64,000 nt of DNA from Paramecium pentaurelia (GCA_905183005.1 CAJJDO010000003.1:66727-130726); one strand, 5' to 3'. Shown: positions 52,301 to 63,544, counted from the first letter of the stretch. Notes: generated from the letters alone by a model not told the origin. A program made the numbers and translations.

Positions 52301-53743
52301 ATTCTTCTTAAACTTAATCATTCAATTTTTTATAGTAATTTTTTGCTTAATTTGATAGAATATTATTATTGCTAATGAATAGACAACAAAATTATATGCT
52401 ATCAATTTAAATTGAAGGATTTTTTCTTTTATGCATTTCTAATCTAAGTTTAAAAATATGTTTCATTGCTAAAAGTCTTAGAATCAAACATGTAGTTTTT
52501 CCTGTGCCACTTCTGCCAGTAAATATAATTTTCCCCTCTAAACCAATAATTTACTGTTATTGATCAGTTAATTTTATGCTGAAATTAGGAATTTTCAATA
52601 AAAAATCTACTAATTTTGATGATGATGATGTAAAATCAGCAAGTCTTTAAATTAAATCCTTATTGAATAACATGTTTTCTTCACTTTATTAAATATAGTC
52701 ATCAATTTTATTAATCCACTTTTAACTTGATACATCAAATTAATAAGTCGCTTACTCTTATTTATTTAAAAATATAGGTAAAAAATTATGACTTAACCAT
52801 TTTACTATATCATTGTTCTTTAAATTATAATTTAATTCCCAATATGAATTATTATTATGTGTAGACTTAATAAACAATTATTGTTTATATATTTCTTTTT
52901 CATATTATTCTTATATTTCCTATATTGTTTAATAATCAATTCCTTTTCTATTATAAGAACATTTAATTTCATTATGATAATTTTAGATAATTAATTTAAC
53001 ATCTTTATCAAGAATTTTCATAAATTTTATATCAATAAATGTAATAGTATGATAGAAATGAAATCCAATAATTTACTTGATATTAGACTTATTTTGACAA
53101 ATTAATTTTGGAACTTTATCAATTGCCACTTCCCAAAAGAATGTAAATCCTTCTTCTGTTTACGTTTAAAAGTAGGCTTAAAAGATTGATAAATGCTCAA
53201 TATCAATAACATTTGTAATCATCACTTAATTACTAATTGAAAAATAGCCTTAAAGAATTGTTTTTAAATAAGCCAAGACTTTTATATAATGTTAGCTTAT
53301 GCTACAAACATTTTAGGTAAATTTATCTAAAGTATTAATTATAATAACTTGTAATTTTATAGTGCCAAGGTACTCCATCAAAAAAGTTGACAGCTTTCAA
53401 AATCTGATTGAAATTTTTTAAATTAGATTTTTATTCTTATTAAACAAAATTGGATAAATCATGATATCCTGACAGTATGAATTTTGATCTTTCTTCAGCA
53501 TTTAATTCAAACCATAATTTTAAAAATTCATTAGAAGAAGTATTTTATAGGATTTATCTATTTTATTCTAAAATCTAATTAAGTTCTTCTTGAATAGTTC
53601 TTTAATTGGCTTTGACAATTTATTTTATTGAATTGGCTTACCTATTTTAATTATTTTAAACTTTATTCATTTAAATATTATTTCAATATCCTTTATTAGA
53701 CTTAAATTTGTTTTTTATTTATTAATTCATTATTTGATTGCAT
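46389..53743 (-). CDS. Giant UvrD/Rep-type SF1 helicase with TPR-like region (TRANK1-like)
   Basis: About 2,400 residues starting MQSNNELINKKQIQVQQ. After ~400 residues comes the helicase core: FTGRSGTGKTTCLILRLL (Walker A, near 52500), LFIDEIQDLPEA (Walker B, DExQD type, near 51510), GTIYSGDTAQNIS (motif III), LDQNFRSNSKIL (IV), NEVKGLEFENVIL (V) and LYIAITRSRSSLYIF (VI, near 50690). TPR-like helices rich in Ala and Tyr follow (EAGEAAYKSEKYIEAAKYFL), then ~900 residues of helical Q/N-rich sequence to TGA 46389-46391. GRSGTGKT plus C-terminal repeats is the arrangement of TRANK1 and related eukaryotic proteins. Whether it unwinds DNA or RNA is unknown. A 32-nt intron near 53600 and others are implied; I did not resolve all of them. 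Confidence 0.85.
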
Positions 53744-53941
53744 CTTTATATAATTATGTATATTTTTTTATTTTACTAATTATGAAATTTCAAATAATTG
53801 TAGTTTAGGTATAAATGTTTATCAAATTCATATAGATTTGTATCTATTATTATAATATTTATATGAGATCTCTATTATGATAAAAAGTATAAACATTATA
53901 TAAAATATTCAATTTTTAGTTATTATTAAATTTTACACGTA

Positions 53942-54582
53942 ATGCTTTTTATAATTGCATTTCTACTTTAGGGCGTTTTTAGTGTACAATTTACGTTCTC
54001 ACTAAAATCAAAAGAATTGAAATGCTTTGGAGAAAATATTGGATAAAATAGTTTAGTGGTTGGAGCTATTTAAGGGAATTCTAGTGAATATTCACTAAAA
54101 ATTCATGTAATAATGGGAATAATTTTAGATGCCTACTAAAAAGGTTGATAATATACTTTAATATTCTCATAGTTTAGAATTACAAAAGTTTTCATTTACA
54201 ACTAATAATACATAATTAAATTATTAGTTTTGTATTCATAATTTAGCAAATATATGGATGAGTTATAATTTTACTTTGGTAACAGGAATGGATGCTTAAG
54301 ATTTTTCATTGTTAGCTTAAAAAGAAGATTTAAAACCTTTAGAAATTCATTTGAAGAAATTAAATGGTTTAGTAAATGCAATTGAAGTACTGCAAATATA
54401 TTTAGATTTAGCTTGATCAAAAAGAGATAGAGGAGAGATAATCAAATAGGTTTTCAGATGTTTCTAAAATATCATATAAAATAATATTATTTAGTGTGAT
54501 AACTTTATTGTTAATGGTGCTTACAAATTTTGTATAAGCTAGAAAATTAAAACAATTTTTCAAATACAAAAAACTCATTTGA
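53942..54582 (+). CDS. p24 / EMP24 family cargo receptor
   Basis: 199 residues after introns at 54107-54128 (22 nt) and 54387-54405 (19 nt); the rest is exactly divisible by three. Plan: signal peptide (MLFIIAFLLQGVFSV), lumenal GOLD domain with FSLKSKELKCFGENIG and a later FCIHN, so a Cys pair is present, coiled coil (EIQLDQKEIEERQSN), one membrane helix (IILFSVITLLLMVLTNFVQA) and the cytosolic tail RKLKQFFKYKKLI. The FF and KK signals in that tail are the known COPII/COPI sorting signals of this family, which cycles between ER and Golgi with GPI-anchored cargo. Start ATG 53942, TGA 54580-54582. Confidence 0.92.
54387..54405 (+). other. 19-nt spliceosomal intron
   Basis: GTACTGCAAATATATTTAG lies within the p24 gene. 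It must be removed to pass from NAIE into the coiled coil and membrane helix; unspliced, the frame meets TGA 12 bases further on. At 19 nt it is near the lower limit known for Paramecium introns. Confidence 0.85.
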
Positions 54583-54682
54583 TAATGATTTATCTATAAT
54601 AATTTTAATTTTCTATAAATAAGAATTCTATTAATTATTTAAGCATTACAATAAGTTGAAATTTAAATTATATATAATAAAA

Positions 54683-56893
54683 TCATACTTTACCAGATGA
54701 TTTACGAATCTATTCAATTTTTTCATCAAATTCTGGAATGTCTTCCAAATGACCATTTGAAGATGATCCACTATTACGTGATCTACAGGATAAAGTCTTT
54801 TTTTTTGTTTTTTAGATCACAAAGTTATATTTAGTTAAAATTAATTAAACTTCTTAACATTAATCATCAATAAATTGAATTAAAAGATATTTTAAATATT
54901 TACGTTCTTTTGAGAAACCTTCTTTTTAAATAAATTTATCAATAACAATAATAGCTGATAACCTTACACATTAAACAGGATCTTTACATAATTCAAAAAG
55001 TCTTTCAAAAAATAAATCTTCAAAATCTGGTCTGTAAAATAATTTATAACACATCCAACAATATGATTATCTCTAATTAAATCTCTTAGAATGTGAAAAT
55101 GCTCTAATTTATTCAAGAATAACAGTTCTTTATTCTCCTTCTTCTTCAAATGTTTCAATTAAATGTATAACATTTTTAGAAGCTTTTCTTCTTACTTTAG
55201 CAACTGTATCTGAACAAAATTTGAATAGAATAGGAGCAATATGAAAAAAGATAGTATCATTATTAAAACATCTGGTTATTGGAAATATAGAAGTACAAAT
55301 AATCTAACGAGTTCGCCATTTGTGTTGATCTTTCTAAAAATTGAGTAATAGATCAATAACATAATCTCTTTCTTCTATAGGAAATATAGATATGAATTTT
55401 GATAAATTTAATACTATGCCATTTCTGACTTCTTACAATTTATCTTATGCTAATGTTTCTAATACAGTAATCAAATATTCTTTGGATAAATCAGGACCCA
55501 ACAATTTAGCCACTTCATGAAAACTATGAGCTAAAGAGATTTTAACTTTCTTATTAAATTAGAATTATAATTACATCTGAAGGATATTTTAAAAGGAATC
55601 CATATAAAGGTTAAATTAGAAGCCAACGAGTTCTACCAATTGCTTATAATACTCCTGGAAAATAATAGGCACATTTATAAACAAGCTTAAGATTTAATAA
55701 TAAATTATGTATACATCAACACCCATCATATTGATATTTTTATCTAATTAATTTTAATAATATGCCAATAGAATATCCATTTATTGTTAATCTTTTTCTG
55801 TAAATTTAATTGTACTAATGAATTCACCTAAATATTCATATGCTGTCTTTCTAACTTCTTTATTTTAATCAGAAAGAAAATCTAAATATTTTGGTATTAA
55901 TTTTTATGTCTTTAAGTGATGTCCTGCATATTTTGAAATACCAGAAATAGATCTGATACAAGCAAGTTTAATTTATAATAATCTATCTTCACAAGATCTA
56001 TAAAATATATAATAATATTATATTACTAAAGAAAGAATGGTATAATTTTAAGTTCTATGCATTTTTAAGAGAGACTTACTGATAATTATGGCAATTGTTC
56101 TATAGCTTTTTCTCTTACAAATTCATTTAAATCTATACCAAGTGATAAGAGTTCTCCACAAATATAAGATTCACAATATTTCATTGAAAAGAGAGTAGCA
56201 CATTTACCAAATGTTTCAGCTGCCAACATACGATTTTAGTTATTTTTCTCATCATGAGCCATTTCAATTAAATGTGCTAAAATAGTATCAACTTTATCTG
56301 ATTCAATTAAAAAGGGTGCTATTTTAAGTAATTGAATTAAGACTTCTTTTTTGATCTAATACTATAATATTATCATTCTACATCAATGTCTTAATGCTCA
56401 AGAAATATATTCATAAATGGTAAAACATGATCTTTCAATTCCACATATCCAGATTATCGTTTCTTTATTTGTTCTACAAGTAGAGGCAACTATCTAATAA
56501 TAGACAATTAGATTGAATATGAATCATGAACCTTGTAAATAAGTATTTAACAGCATTTACAAATTGCTTTAAAATAAATCCTAGATTTCTATAAGCATCA
56601 TCTCCTATTAATTCAAATACTTCTGCTAGATGTTCTGCATACGCTAATCTACAATCAGCTCTATAAGTTACCTCTCTTTGTTGATTAGTTCCTAGAAACA
56701 TTTCAATTTGAGCAATGCTACTTATGGATCTTCAGCTAAGAAAACCTCTTGCTCTAAAGGTTTTAATGTAATATTTATCATAGATTCTTCTTTCAATATC
56801 GATTTCATAATGTCTTATTTCTATTCTTGGAATTAAACACCAATTAATACCATTAGACATTTTTATAGGAGAAACTTCATTACTATTTATCAT
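54683..56893 (-). CDS. HEAT-repeat protein, PP2A/PP4 regulatory-subunit-like
   Basis: Roughly 700 residues. The N terminus (MINSNEVSPIKMSN) is followed by a 25-nt intron and then helical repeats to near the end. Repeat-like stretches include LPLLVEQIKKRQSGYVELKD, KKEVLIQLLKIAPFLIESDK, NRMLAAETFGKCATLFS, FVREKAIEQLPQLS, KLACIRSISGISKYAGHHLK and DKLQEVRNGIVLNLSKFI. Alternating Leu helices with an Asp-x-x-(V/I)-Arg turn are typical of HEAT units in the PP2A A subunit and PP4R1, which scaffold phosphatases. The C-terminal ~60 residues are Ser-rich and basic (LSCRSRNSGSSSNGHLEDIP), resembling a phosphorylation-prone tail. TGA 54683-54685. Several introns are needed (26 nt near 56370 is clear) and not all were placed. 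PP4R1 fits the Ser-rich tail better, but this is not certain. Confidence 0.7.
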
Positions 56894-57151
56894 AACAATT
56901 AAATTAATATATGTAATTTAAACTTTGTTTTTGGTCTCATAATGCAAGAATTGTTATTACATTAAATAACAAATTATTTGTAAACCATTCATTTAATATT
57001 AGAGAATACATGAAGTTTTATAGAATGAAAAACTATTCTAAAAATATAATTAATTACTTTTTTCTAATATAATTAAATAATTTAAACATAAGTTTCTTAA
57101 ATTAAAATAATAATAATATTTATTTATTAATATGTTTGATTGATTGATTGT

Positions 57152-60100
57152 TCAAGTTATGACAGTTGGTTCATTTCTTCCTGTGAATTAAGCAATATCA
57201 CTAATTTCTAATCCAAGCTTAATAATATTTGCTAAAGCAGTAGCTGTTTCATGTTTAATATCTAATTATTCAAATTATTCAAAATAGATTCTAATAGTTG
57301 CACCTACAGATCCGGTACCACTTAATCTAAATACAATTCTAGATCCATCTCCAAAAACAAATCTTACACCTTGATTTTTTGATACAGATTGATCAACAGG
57401 ATCAACATAATCATAAATATCTGCTTTATTTCCTTCTTTCAATTACTATATTAAAATATAATAAATACTTCAAAATATTAGAATTTTGTTTTTAAATGTT
57501 CCATCATTTTATTAGCACCTGCTGAATCAACTTATTCATAATCATATCTTGAATAATAGTTTCTACCATATTATTACCAATATTAAGTAACTATTTCTTC
57601 AACAGTGACAAAATGATCAGAATCTTTATTTTTATATGCCAAAATAGTCAACCATGCTAAAACTGCCCAAATTCCATCTTTTTCTCTAATATGATTAGAT
57701 CCTGTTCCAAAACTTTCCTCACCACATAAATTTATTAATCCTGCATCCATTAAATTTCCAAAAAATTTCCAACCTGTAGGTGTTTCAAATAATTTAATTC
57801 CATTTTTATTTGCTACCTTATCTAAAGCACCTGAAGTTGGCATTGATCTAGCTGCTCCTAATAAACCATTTTTAAATATTAAATTAGCATTAGCAGCTAA
57901 AATTGCTAAGGAATCAGAAGGTGTTACAAAGAATTATTTACCTAATATCATATTTCTATCTGCATCTCCATCACATGCAGCTCCAAATTATGGAACTGTA
58001 TTTATATCCTTTTTCTTATGAATATCTAATAATTCAACTAAATCATGAGCATAAGTTAAATTTGGATCTGGATGACCACCTCCAAAATCTTCTGATGGAT
58101 CACAATTTAATAGAGATTCCTTTGAACATCCTAATAAAGTTCCAAAAATATGTTTAGCATAAGGTCCAGCAACACCATGCATTCCATCAAATCTAAATGA
58201 AAAATCTTTTTATTTAATATTAAATTAATTTTACCTTTATTTGAAAATAATCCTTTAAGCAAATCAAAATCAAAAAGTTTTTACATCAATTAAGTATAAT
58301 CTTAAACTGTATCAACTACTTTAAATTCAAAATGTTATTTTTCTAATCTAGTGCCTTCAAATTTGTAAACACCAATTTAATCTAAATTTATATATTTCTC
58401 GAAATCATAATCTACTGTTAAATATTCTTTTATTTTAGTTGTATGCTAATATATATAAATAAATATAATTACTGTATAGATTTAATCAGTAAAATCTTCT
58501 GGAGCAGGAGCACCTGTTCTTACATTAAATTTGATTCCAAAATCTCCATGTTCTTTACCACCTGGATTATGAGAAGCNCCACTTAATCTAAATACAATTC
58601 TAGATCCATCTCCAAAAACAAATCTTACACCTTGATTTTTTGATACAGATTGATCAACAGGATCAACATAATCATAAATATCTGCTTTATTTCCTTCTTT
58701 CAATTACTATATTAAAATATAATAAATACTTCAAAATATTAGAATTTTGTTTTTAAATGTTCCATCATTTTATTAGCACCTGCTGAATCAACTTATTCAT
58801 AATCATATCTTGAATAATAGTTTCTACCATATTATTACCAATATTAAGTAACTATTTCTTCAACAGTGACAAAATGATCAGAATCTTTATTTTTATATGC
58901 CAAAATAGTCAACCATGCTAAAACTGCCCAAATTCCATCTTTTTCTCTAATATGATTAGATCCTGTTCCAAAACTTTCCTCACCACATAAATTTATTAAT
59001 CCTGCATCCATTAAATTTCCAAAAAATTTCCAACCTGTAGGTGTTTCAAATAATTTAATTCCATTTTTATTTGCTACCTTATCTAAAGCACCTGAAGTTG
59101 GCATTGATCTAGCTGCTCCTAATAAACCATTTTTAAATATTAAATTAGCATTAGCAGCTAAAATTGCTAAGGAATCAGAAGGTGTTACAAAGAATTATTT
59201 ACCTAATATCATATTTCTATCTGCATCTCCATCACATGCAGCTCCAAATTATGGAACTGTATTTATATCCTTTTTCTTATGAATATCTAATAATTCAACT
59301 AAATCATGAGCATAAGTTAAATTTGGATCTGGATGACCACCTCCAAAATCTTCTGATGGATCACAATTTAATAGAGATTCCTTTGAACATCCTAATAAAG
59401 TTCCAAAAATATGTTTAGCATAAGGTCCAGCAACACCATGCATTCCATCAAATCTAAATGAAAAATCTTTTTATTTAATATTAAATTAATTTTACCTTTA
59501 TTTGAAAATAATCCTTTAAGCAAATCAAAATCAAAAAGTTTTTACATCAATTAAGTATAATCTTAAACTGTATCAACTACTTTAAATTCAAAATGTTATT
59601 TTTCTAATCTAGTGCCTTCAAATTTGTAAACACCAATTTAATCTAAATTTATATATTTCTCGAAATCATAATCTACTGTTAAATATTCTTTTATTTTAGT
59701 TGTATGCTAATATATATAAATAAATATAATTACTGTATAGATTTAATCAGTAAAATCTTCTGGAGCAGGAGCACCTGTTCTTACATTAAATTTGATTCCA
59801 AAATCTCCATGTTCTTTACCACCTGGATTATGAGAAGCAGTGAGAATTATTCCTCCAATGCAATTTCCAACTTCTTCATTTACTTTACGAATATAATGTG
59901 AAGAGGCAGGAGTAGACATTAAACCTGCTTAACCAACATGCACTTCACTTATATCATTTGCATAAGCTAAACGAATTATTTAGAAAATAGCTTATCTATT
60001 AAAGTATCTTCCATCTCCACCAACAAATAGAACATTTCTTGCTAAATAAAATTACTATTATTGGATACGCTTTAATTCATCTTTGCGTAATGTATTGAAA

Positions 60101-60237
60101 ATGCTTTGCACAAAGTTCTCTAAATAGTTTGGTTAAGTTGCTTCACTCACCTTCTTACGTAAGCCTGAAGTACCTGGTTTTTAGCCTGCATATGGTTATG
60201 TTACTTAAACTCTGGGTGCTGGAATTACTTATTACAT
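57152..60237 (-). CDS. pp63: Parafusin / phosphoglucomutase, carrying an in-frame tandem duplication
   Basis: Interconverts glucose-1- and glucose-6-phosphate; parafusin is the Paramecium form, a cytosolic phosphoglycoprotein linked to trichocyst exocytosis. Start ATG 60237 gives MQQVIPAPRVQVTQPYAGQ; the end is GRNEPTVIT before TGA 57152-57154. Active-site serine loop ILTASHNPGG (about 59830), metal loop CDGDADRN, sugar loop GEESFGTGSNH and phosphate loop FRLSGTG are all present. A 1,261-bp block is repeated head to tail (57318-58578 and 58579-59839) and joined at an N. Without one block the gene is 1,825 bp; minus four introns (27, 27, 29 and 23 nt) it is 1,719 nt, exactly 572 codons plus stop, the known parafusin length. 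With both blocks the frame also stays open, because the block minus its introns is 394 codons. Probably an assembly artefact, possibly a real recent duplication. Confidence 0.93.
57318..58578. repeat. Direct repeat copy 1 inside parafusin (1,261 bp)
   Basis: Identical, as far as I can read, to 58579-59839. Its last base is the N at 58578. The base before copy 1 (57317) and the last base of copy 2 (59839) are both A, so the two units meet with a one-base overlap. Confidence 0.9.
58579..59839. repeat. Direct repeat copy 2 inside parafusin (1,261 bp)
   Basis: Second copy, starting directly after the N. It includes three introns (23, 29 and 27 nt) in the same places as copy 1, and leads on the right into the intact 5' part of the gene. 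Confidence 0.9.
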
Positions 60238-60244
60238 TAATTTT

Positions 60245-60720
60245 ATGTTTTTAATTCAATTAATAAGGGCCTTAATTGTTATCATAATTGATAATTATCA
60301 TCTTAGGGAATATGATTGTTTATTAATACTTTATTAAAGAGAGTAGTATTAAAGTACTTAATGATGCTCTTATTCAAATTTCTAATAGATATACGATTTC
60401 CTTTATAAATAGTTTTTAAAAGAGATGCCAAGTAAAACGCAATTTAAATTTATAAAAGTTTAGAAGAGAATAATTCTGAAGATTATAAATAAGCATCTTT
60501 TTTTATTGTATTCTACTTTCAATAATTATATTTTGTCATTTTAATACAAAATGAAATATAAATATTAGATAATTTTAACATAATTAAGAATTAGTATATA
60601 AATTAAACAGTTTAGAGTATATATAGATAGTATCAATAGAATGTATTATGAATTTTATAAATGGGTATAAAAGTATGCATCTTATAAATTCTGAATTTAA
60701 ACAGTAATCTATATTCTTAG
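60245..60720 (+). pseudogene. Decayed copy of the 61.5-63.1 kb gene (5' part)
   Basis: Two blocks match the plus-strand gene to the right at matching spacing. 60250-60290 (ttcaattaat..gggccttaattgt) corresponds to 61501-61540. 60600-60680 (ttaaacagttt.gag through ataaatgggtat) corresponds to 61832-61920, where both encode KQF, then VYI, YY and KWV. Between and after the blocks the sequence is full of TGA and the 3' two thirds are missing. The blocks lie about 350 bp apart here and 330 bp there. It is a relic of a segmental duplication. Confidence 0.7.
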
Positions 60721-60915
60721 AATTATATATATATATTATTGTTGTATTATCAATTAAATTTTGATTATTTTAACTCTTTTGGGAATTGTGATTGCATAAT
60801 TAACTATATGGAAATAGGGTGAATAATTTGATACAAAATCAATATGTATAAGGATTAATGTATAATATTTATATGATTAATATTGAAGCTCATAAATCAT
60901 ATTATTCAATTTCTT

Positions 60916-61476
60916 TCACAAACCAGTAATAATATTATAATTCCTTTATTAATCATCTTTTACCTGAGATTTACCCATTTTAGGAATATCTTCGATAAAA
61001 AACCTCTATTAGGATGAACTATTTGGGGTTCCTTTTGACATTCCCTAAACTGGGTTCTAATTAGACTTTTGTCTTTTCTCAGGTCCATGTAAGTTTTAAA
61101 CACTTTTACTTTAATTGATTTACACACCTCTAGGAGTGACTGGATTACTTTTATAATTGCTGACTGTAGGAATATCAAGATTTTAATTTAATGGTTATAT
61201 TTCCTTTTTTTATGATTGATTGATTTAACTATGGTAATTTAATAGTAGTTTTTAAGTTTAAGCAATTCTATCTTATAATGCAGAGTGTTAGTTGCTTTTA
61301 TGAATAGATAAAATAAACTCTAATAATTTAATTGTCAGTTCTTAATATTTTTTTTCTTATGCAATTTATTTAGCATTCTCTTGAGATATAAAAATCTTAT
61401 TGAACTCTCTAGAAAGAAAAAAATTCTATTCTAAAACATTGAAGAACTCTTAAATTAATTATTACAATTTATCCAT
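60916..61476 (-). CDS. Gln-rich 186-residue protein, unknown function
   Basis: Intronless in the ciliate code and hidden by shadows in other frames. Starts MDKLQQLIQEFFNVLEQNFF at 61476; TGA 60916-60918. The N-terminal ~95 residues form a helical, coiled-coil-like region (ENAKQIAQEKKYQELTIKLL, SALQDRIAQTQKLLLNY). The second half is Pro/Ser/Gln-rich and basic (NPVTPRGVQINQSKS, GPEKRQKSNQNPVQGMSKG), ending FFIEDIPKMGKSQ and TGL. A short helical start beginning MDKL, with Gln-rich surroundings, recalls small Mediator subunits such as Med21, but the resemblance is weak and could be chance. A broken second copy lies at 63170-63544, which supports this frame as the real one. Confidence 0.7.
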
Positions 61477-61551
61477 TTCTTTATTGTTCTAAATAANATA
61501 ATTCAATTAATCGGGGCCTTAATTGTGCTCATCATTGAAACCTTTAATCGA

Positions 61552-63070
61552 ATGGAATTTAAATAATCTCTCATATACTTCTACTATCGTTATGGCACCA
61601 GTCTTAGAGAACCTATAAATGATTAAATTTAGATTGAAAATTAGCACACTCTAATATACCAAATCAAAGCCCATTTTTAACAAATTCGTGAATTTGATAA
61701 TGAATGCACTTATCTTAAATACTTATAAGATGAATCAATCCTTTTTTAGTATCAAATAGACTGTGCAATAGACACACATCTGAACAATAATCTGATATAC
61801 ATTATTGACTACAACAATTGTACTAGTACATTACTTAAACAGTTTTGAGTGTATATTAAATCGATGCCGAAGAAATCTTCGATGTAGAGTATTATGGATT
61901 CAATAAATGGGTATCAATAAAACTCATATTCCAAACCATCTATTTAGGAGAGTATTACAAATCATAATTGATGCATCAAAACTTCTATATGACTACAATA
62001 CATTAATATAATATGATTCATTATGTATATAGAGATAGATCTATAAACAAATTTGAATCTATTTAATAAGACCGTATTATTAACTTTTATTCTTCTAACA
62101 TGTAATTACTAATTATCAGTAATACATATGATATTTAATATATCTCAGTGATGAAGTAAATGAATATATTATTTTAGTTATATTAAACAATAAGATATTC
62201 CATTTTTTACAACATTTCATCTCTTTCATAAGGGATAATATGTTGTTAATATTCCATTTGAAAGTTCTTAGAATAAATCTAGAGATATTATCAATTTAAT
62301 CATTATTATTTTAGATGAATTTCAATAATAAATCAAAATTTCTATCATTCATTATTAAATGTCAGTTTTCTCAGGATTTGGTTCATCAAGCACTATTTAT
62401 TAAGATGAAGTAACAAATATTGTAATTTATTTTAAACCTATTTAGTATGATTCATCTTTCAAATCCAATTGGAAAGAATTAATTAAATATGAAACTATTG
62501 AAGATCATCTATATATTATTTATGGTACTCAACATTACTTTATACGCCCATATCAATTCTCATATGAGAGATATGAAGTTATTAAATTGAATTGTTTGAC
62601 AAAGGAAATAGGCATCAAAAACAGAATAGTCAAACTTAAACTTCACAGTTATAATCTGTTAATTCAAACATATAATTATTTAAGTGATTCAAACTAATTC
62701 TATTATCTTAATCTATCTACTGTATAATACAATCGTGAATAATAATAATCAATTTGTATTATTATTACCTTAATTTTTAGAGTTTTTAAAACTAGAAGAT
62801 ATCAGATAATGTATACACAAAAATGCAATACTTGATTTTGTCATTCTTAATCAAAAATTCTATTCAGAAATTATGCTCCTTCTTCAATCAGGTGATATTG
62901 TTATCGGACAATTATAATATCCCTTATATTAGTAGATGCTTGAATGGGCTATTGGATCAGAAGCTGACTTTGATGATATAGGAAGTATTAGAACATCCAA
63001 AGTTTGGATATTAATAACAGTAGTTTTGATAATTTTGAAACTAGGTCATCATTTGTATAATTTTATTTGA
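61552..63070 (+). pseudogene. Membrane-anchored protein gene with two apparent lesions
   Basis: From ATG 61552 (MEFKQSLIYFYYRYGTSLRE) the frame is protein-like to LLKQF, then meets TGA at 61846-61848 where the sister copy has AGA, and within the next 30 bases the frame slips by one. Thereafter it is open again (EEIFDVEYYGFNKWV onward) to TGA 63068-63070, using a 22-nt intron near 62155 and a 25-nt intron (GTATTATTATTACC...TTTAG) near 62750. The C terminus ends in a membrane helix (VWILITVVLIILKLGHHLYNF), so the product would be tail-anchored, about 480 residues. No domain recognised. Either a recent pseudogene or a gene with sequencing errors; an N at 61497 shows local quality problems. Confidence 0.6.
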
Positions 63071-63169
63071 CACAAATATATTTATTATTATTATTGAATA
63101 AAATAAAATAAAAGATTATATATTCTGGATTGAAAATTGTTGAATATCAGTAAAATTTCAAAGAATAGT
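63071..63169. other. Short AT-rich spacer
   Basis: Convergent spacer between the anchored-protein gene and the decayed gene to its right; nothing else seen. Confidence 0.4.
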
Positions 63170-63544
63170 TACTAAAGTTTCCTTTTAGATAATTTTTTAA
63201 ACAGGATTGAAAATTTTCTTTTGTTTTTCTTTAATCCATTTAAGTTCTAGTAATTTTAATTCAAAATTGATTTAAAATTCCGAAGATTAACTGAATTACT
63301 TTTAATTTTTTGTCAATTTGAATATCCAGAATTTTAATAATCTATTCACTTTCTTATTATTGATTAATTATACTATAATAAGCATGTTATTTTCTTTTAA
63401 AGAATTGAATACTCAAATAATTTAATTTTCAGTTCCTAATTGTGTTTTTCTTAGACTATTTATTTTTGAGATATTATTGTACTCTTTATATAGAAAAAAA
63501 ATTCTATTGAAGAACTCATAAATTAATTATTACAATTTATCCAT
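63170..63544 (-). pseudogene. Decayed copy of the 186-residue Gln-rich gene
   Basis: Reads from + strand 63544 leftward. It begins MDKLQQLIYEFFN like the intact gene, lacks about five codons, then loses frame. Homology continues as DNA: TAAGAAAAACACAATTAGGA and, further on, AAAAGTAATTCAGTTAATCT align with the coding sequence of the intact copy. Several TGA codons and small indels break it, so no product is expected. Confidence 0.7.

Noticed and set aside
57903..58157. 84-codon plus-strand ORF and its copy at 59164-59418
   Set aside because: Antisense to parafusin coding sequence; duplicated only because the block is duplicated.
61300..61551. Hydrophobic plus-strand frame (MNRQNKLQQF...) that could extend the 61.5-63.1 kb gene upstream
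   Set aside because: It is antisense to the 186-codon minus-strand gene, whose helical composition and decayed paralogue make it the better reading.
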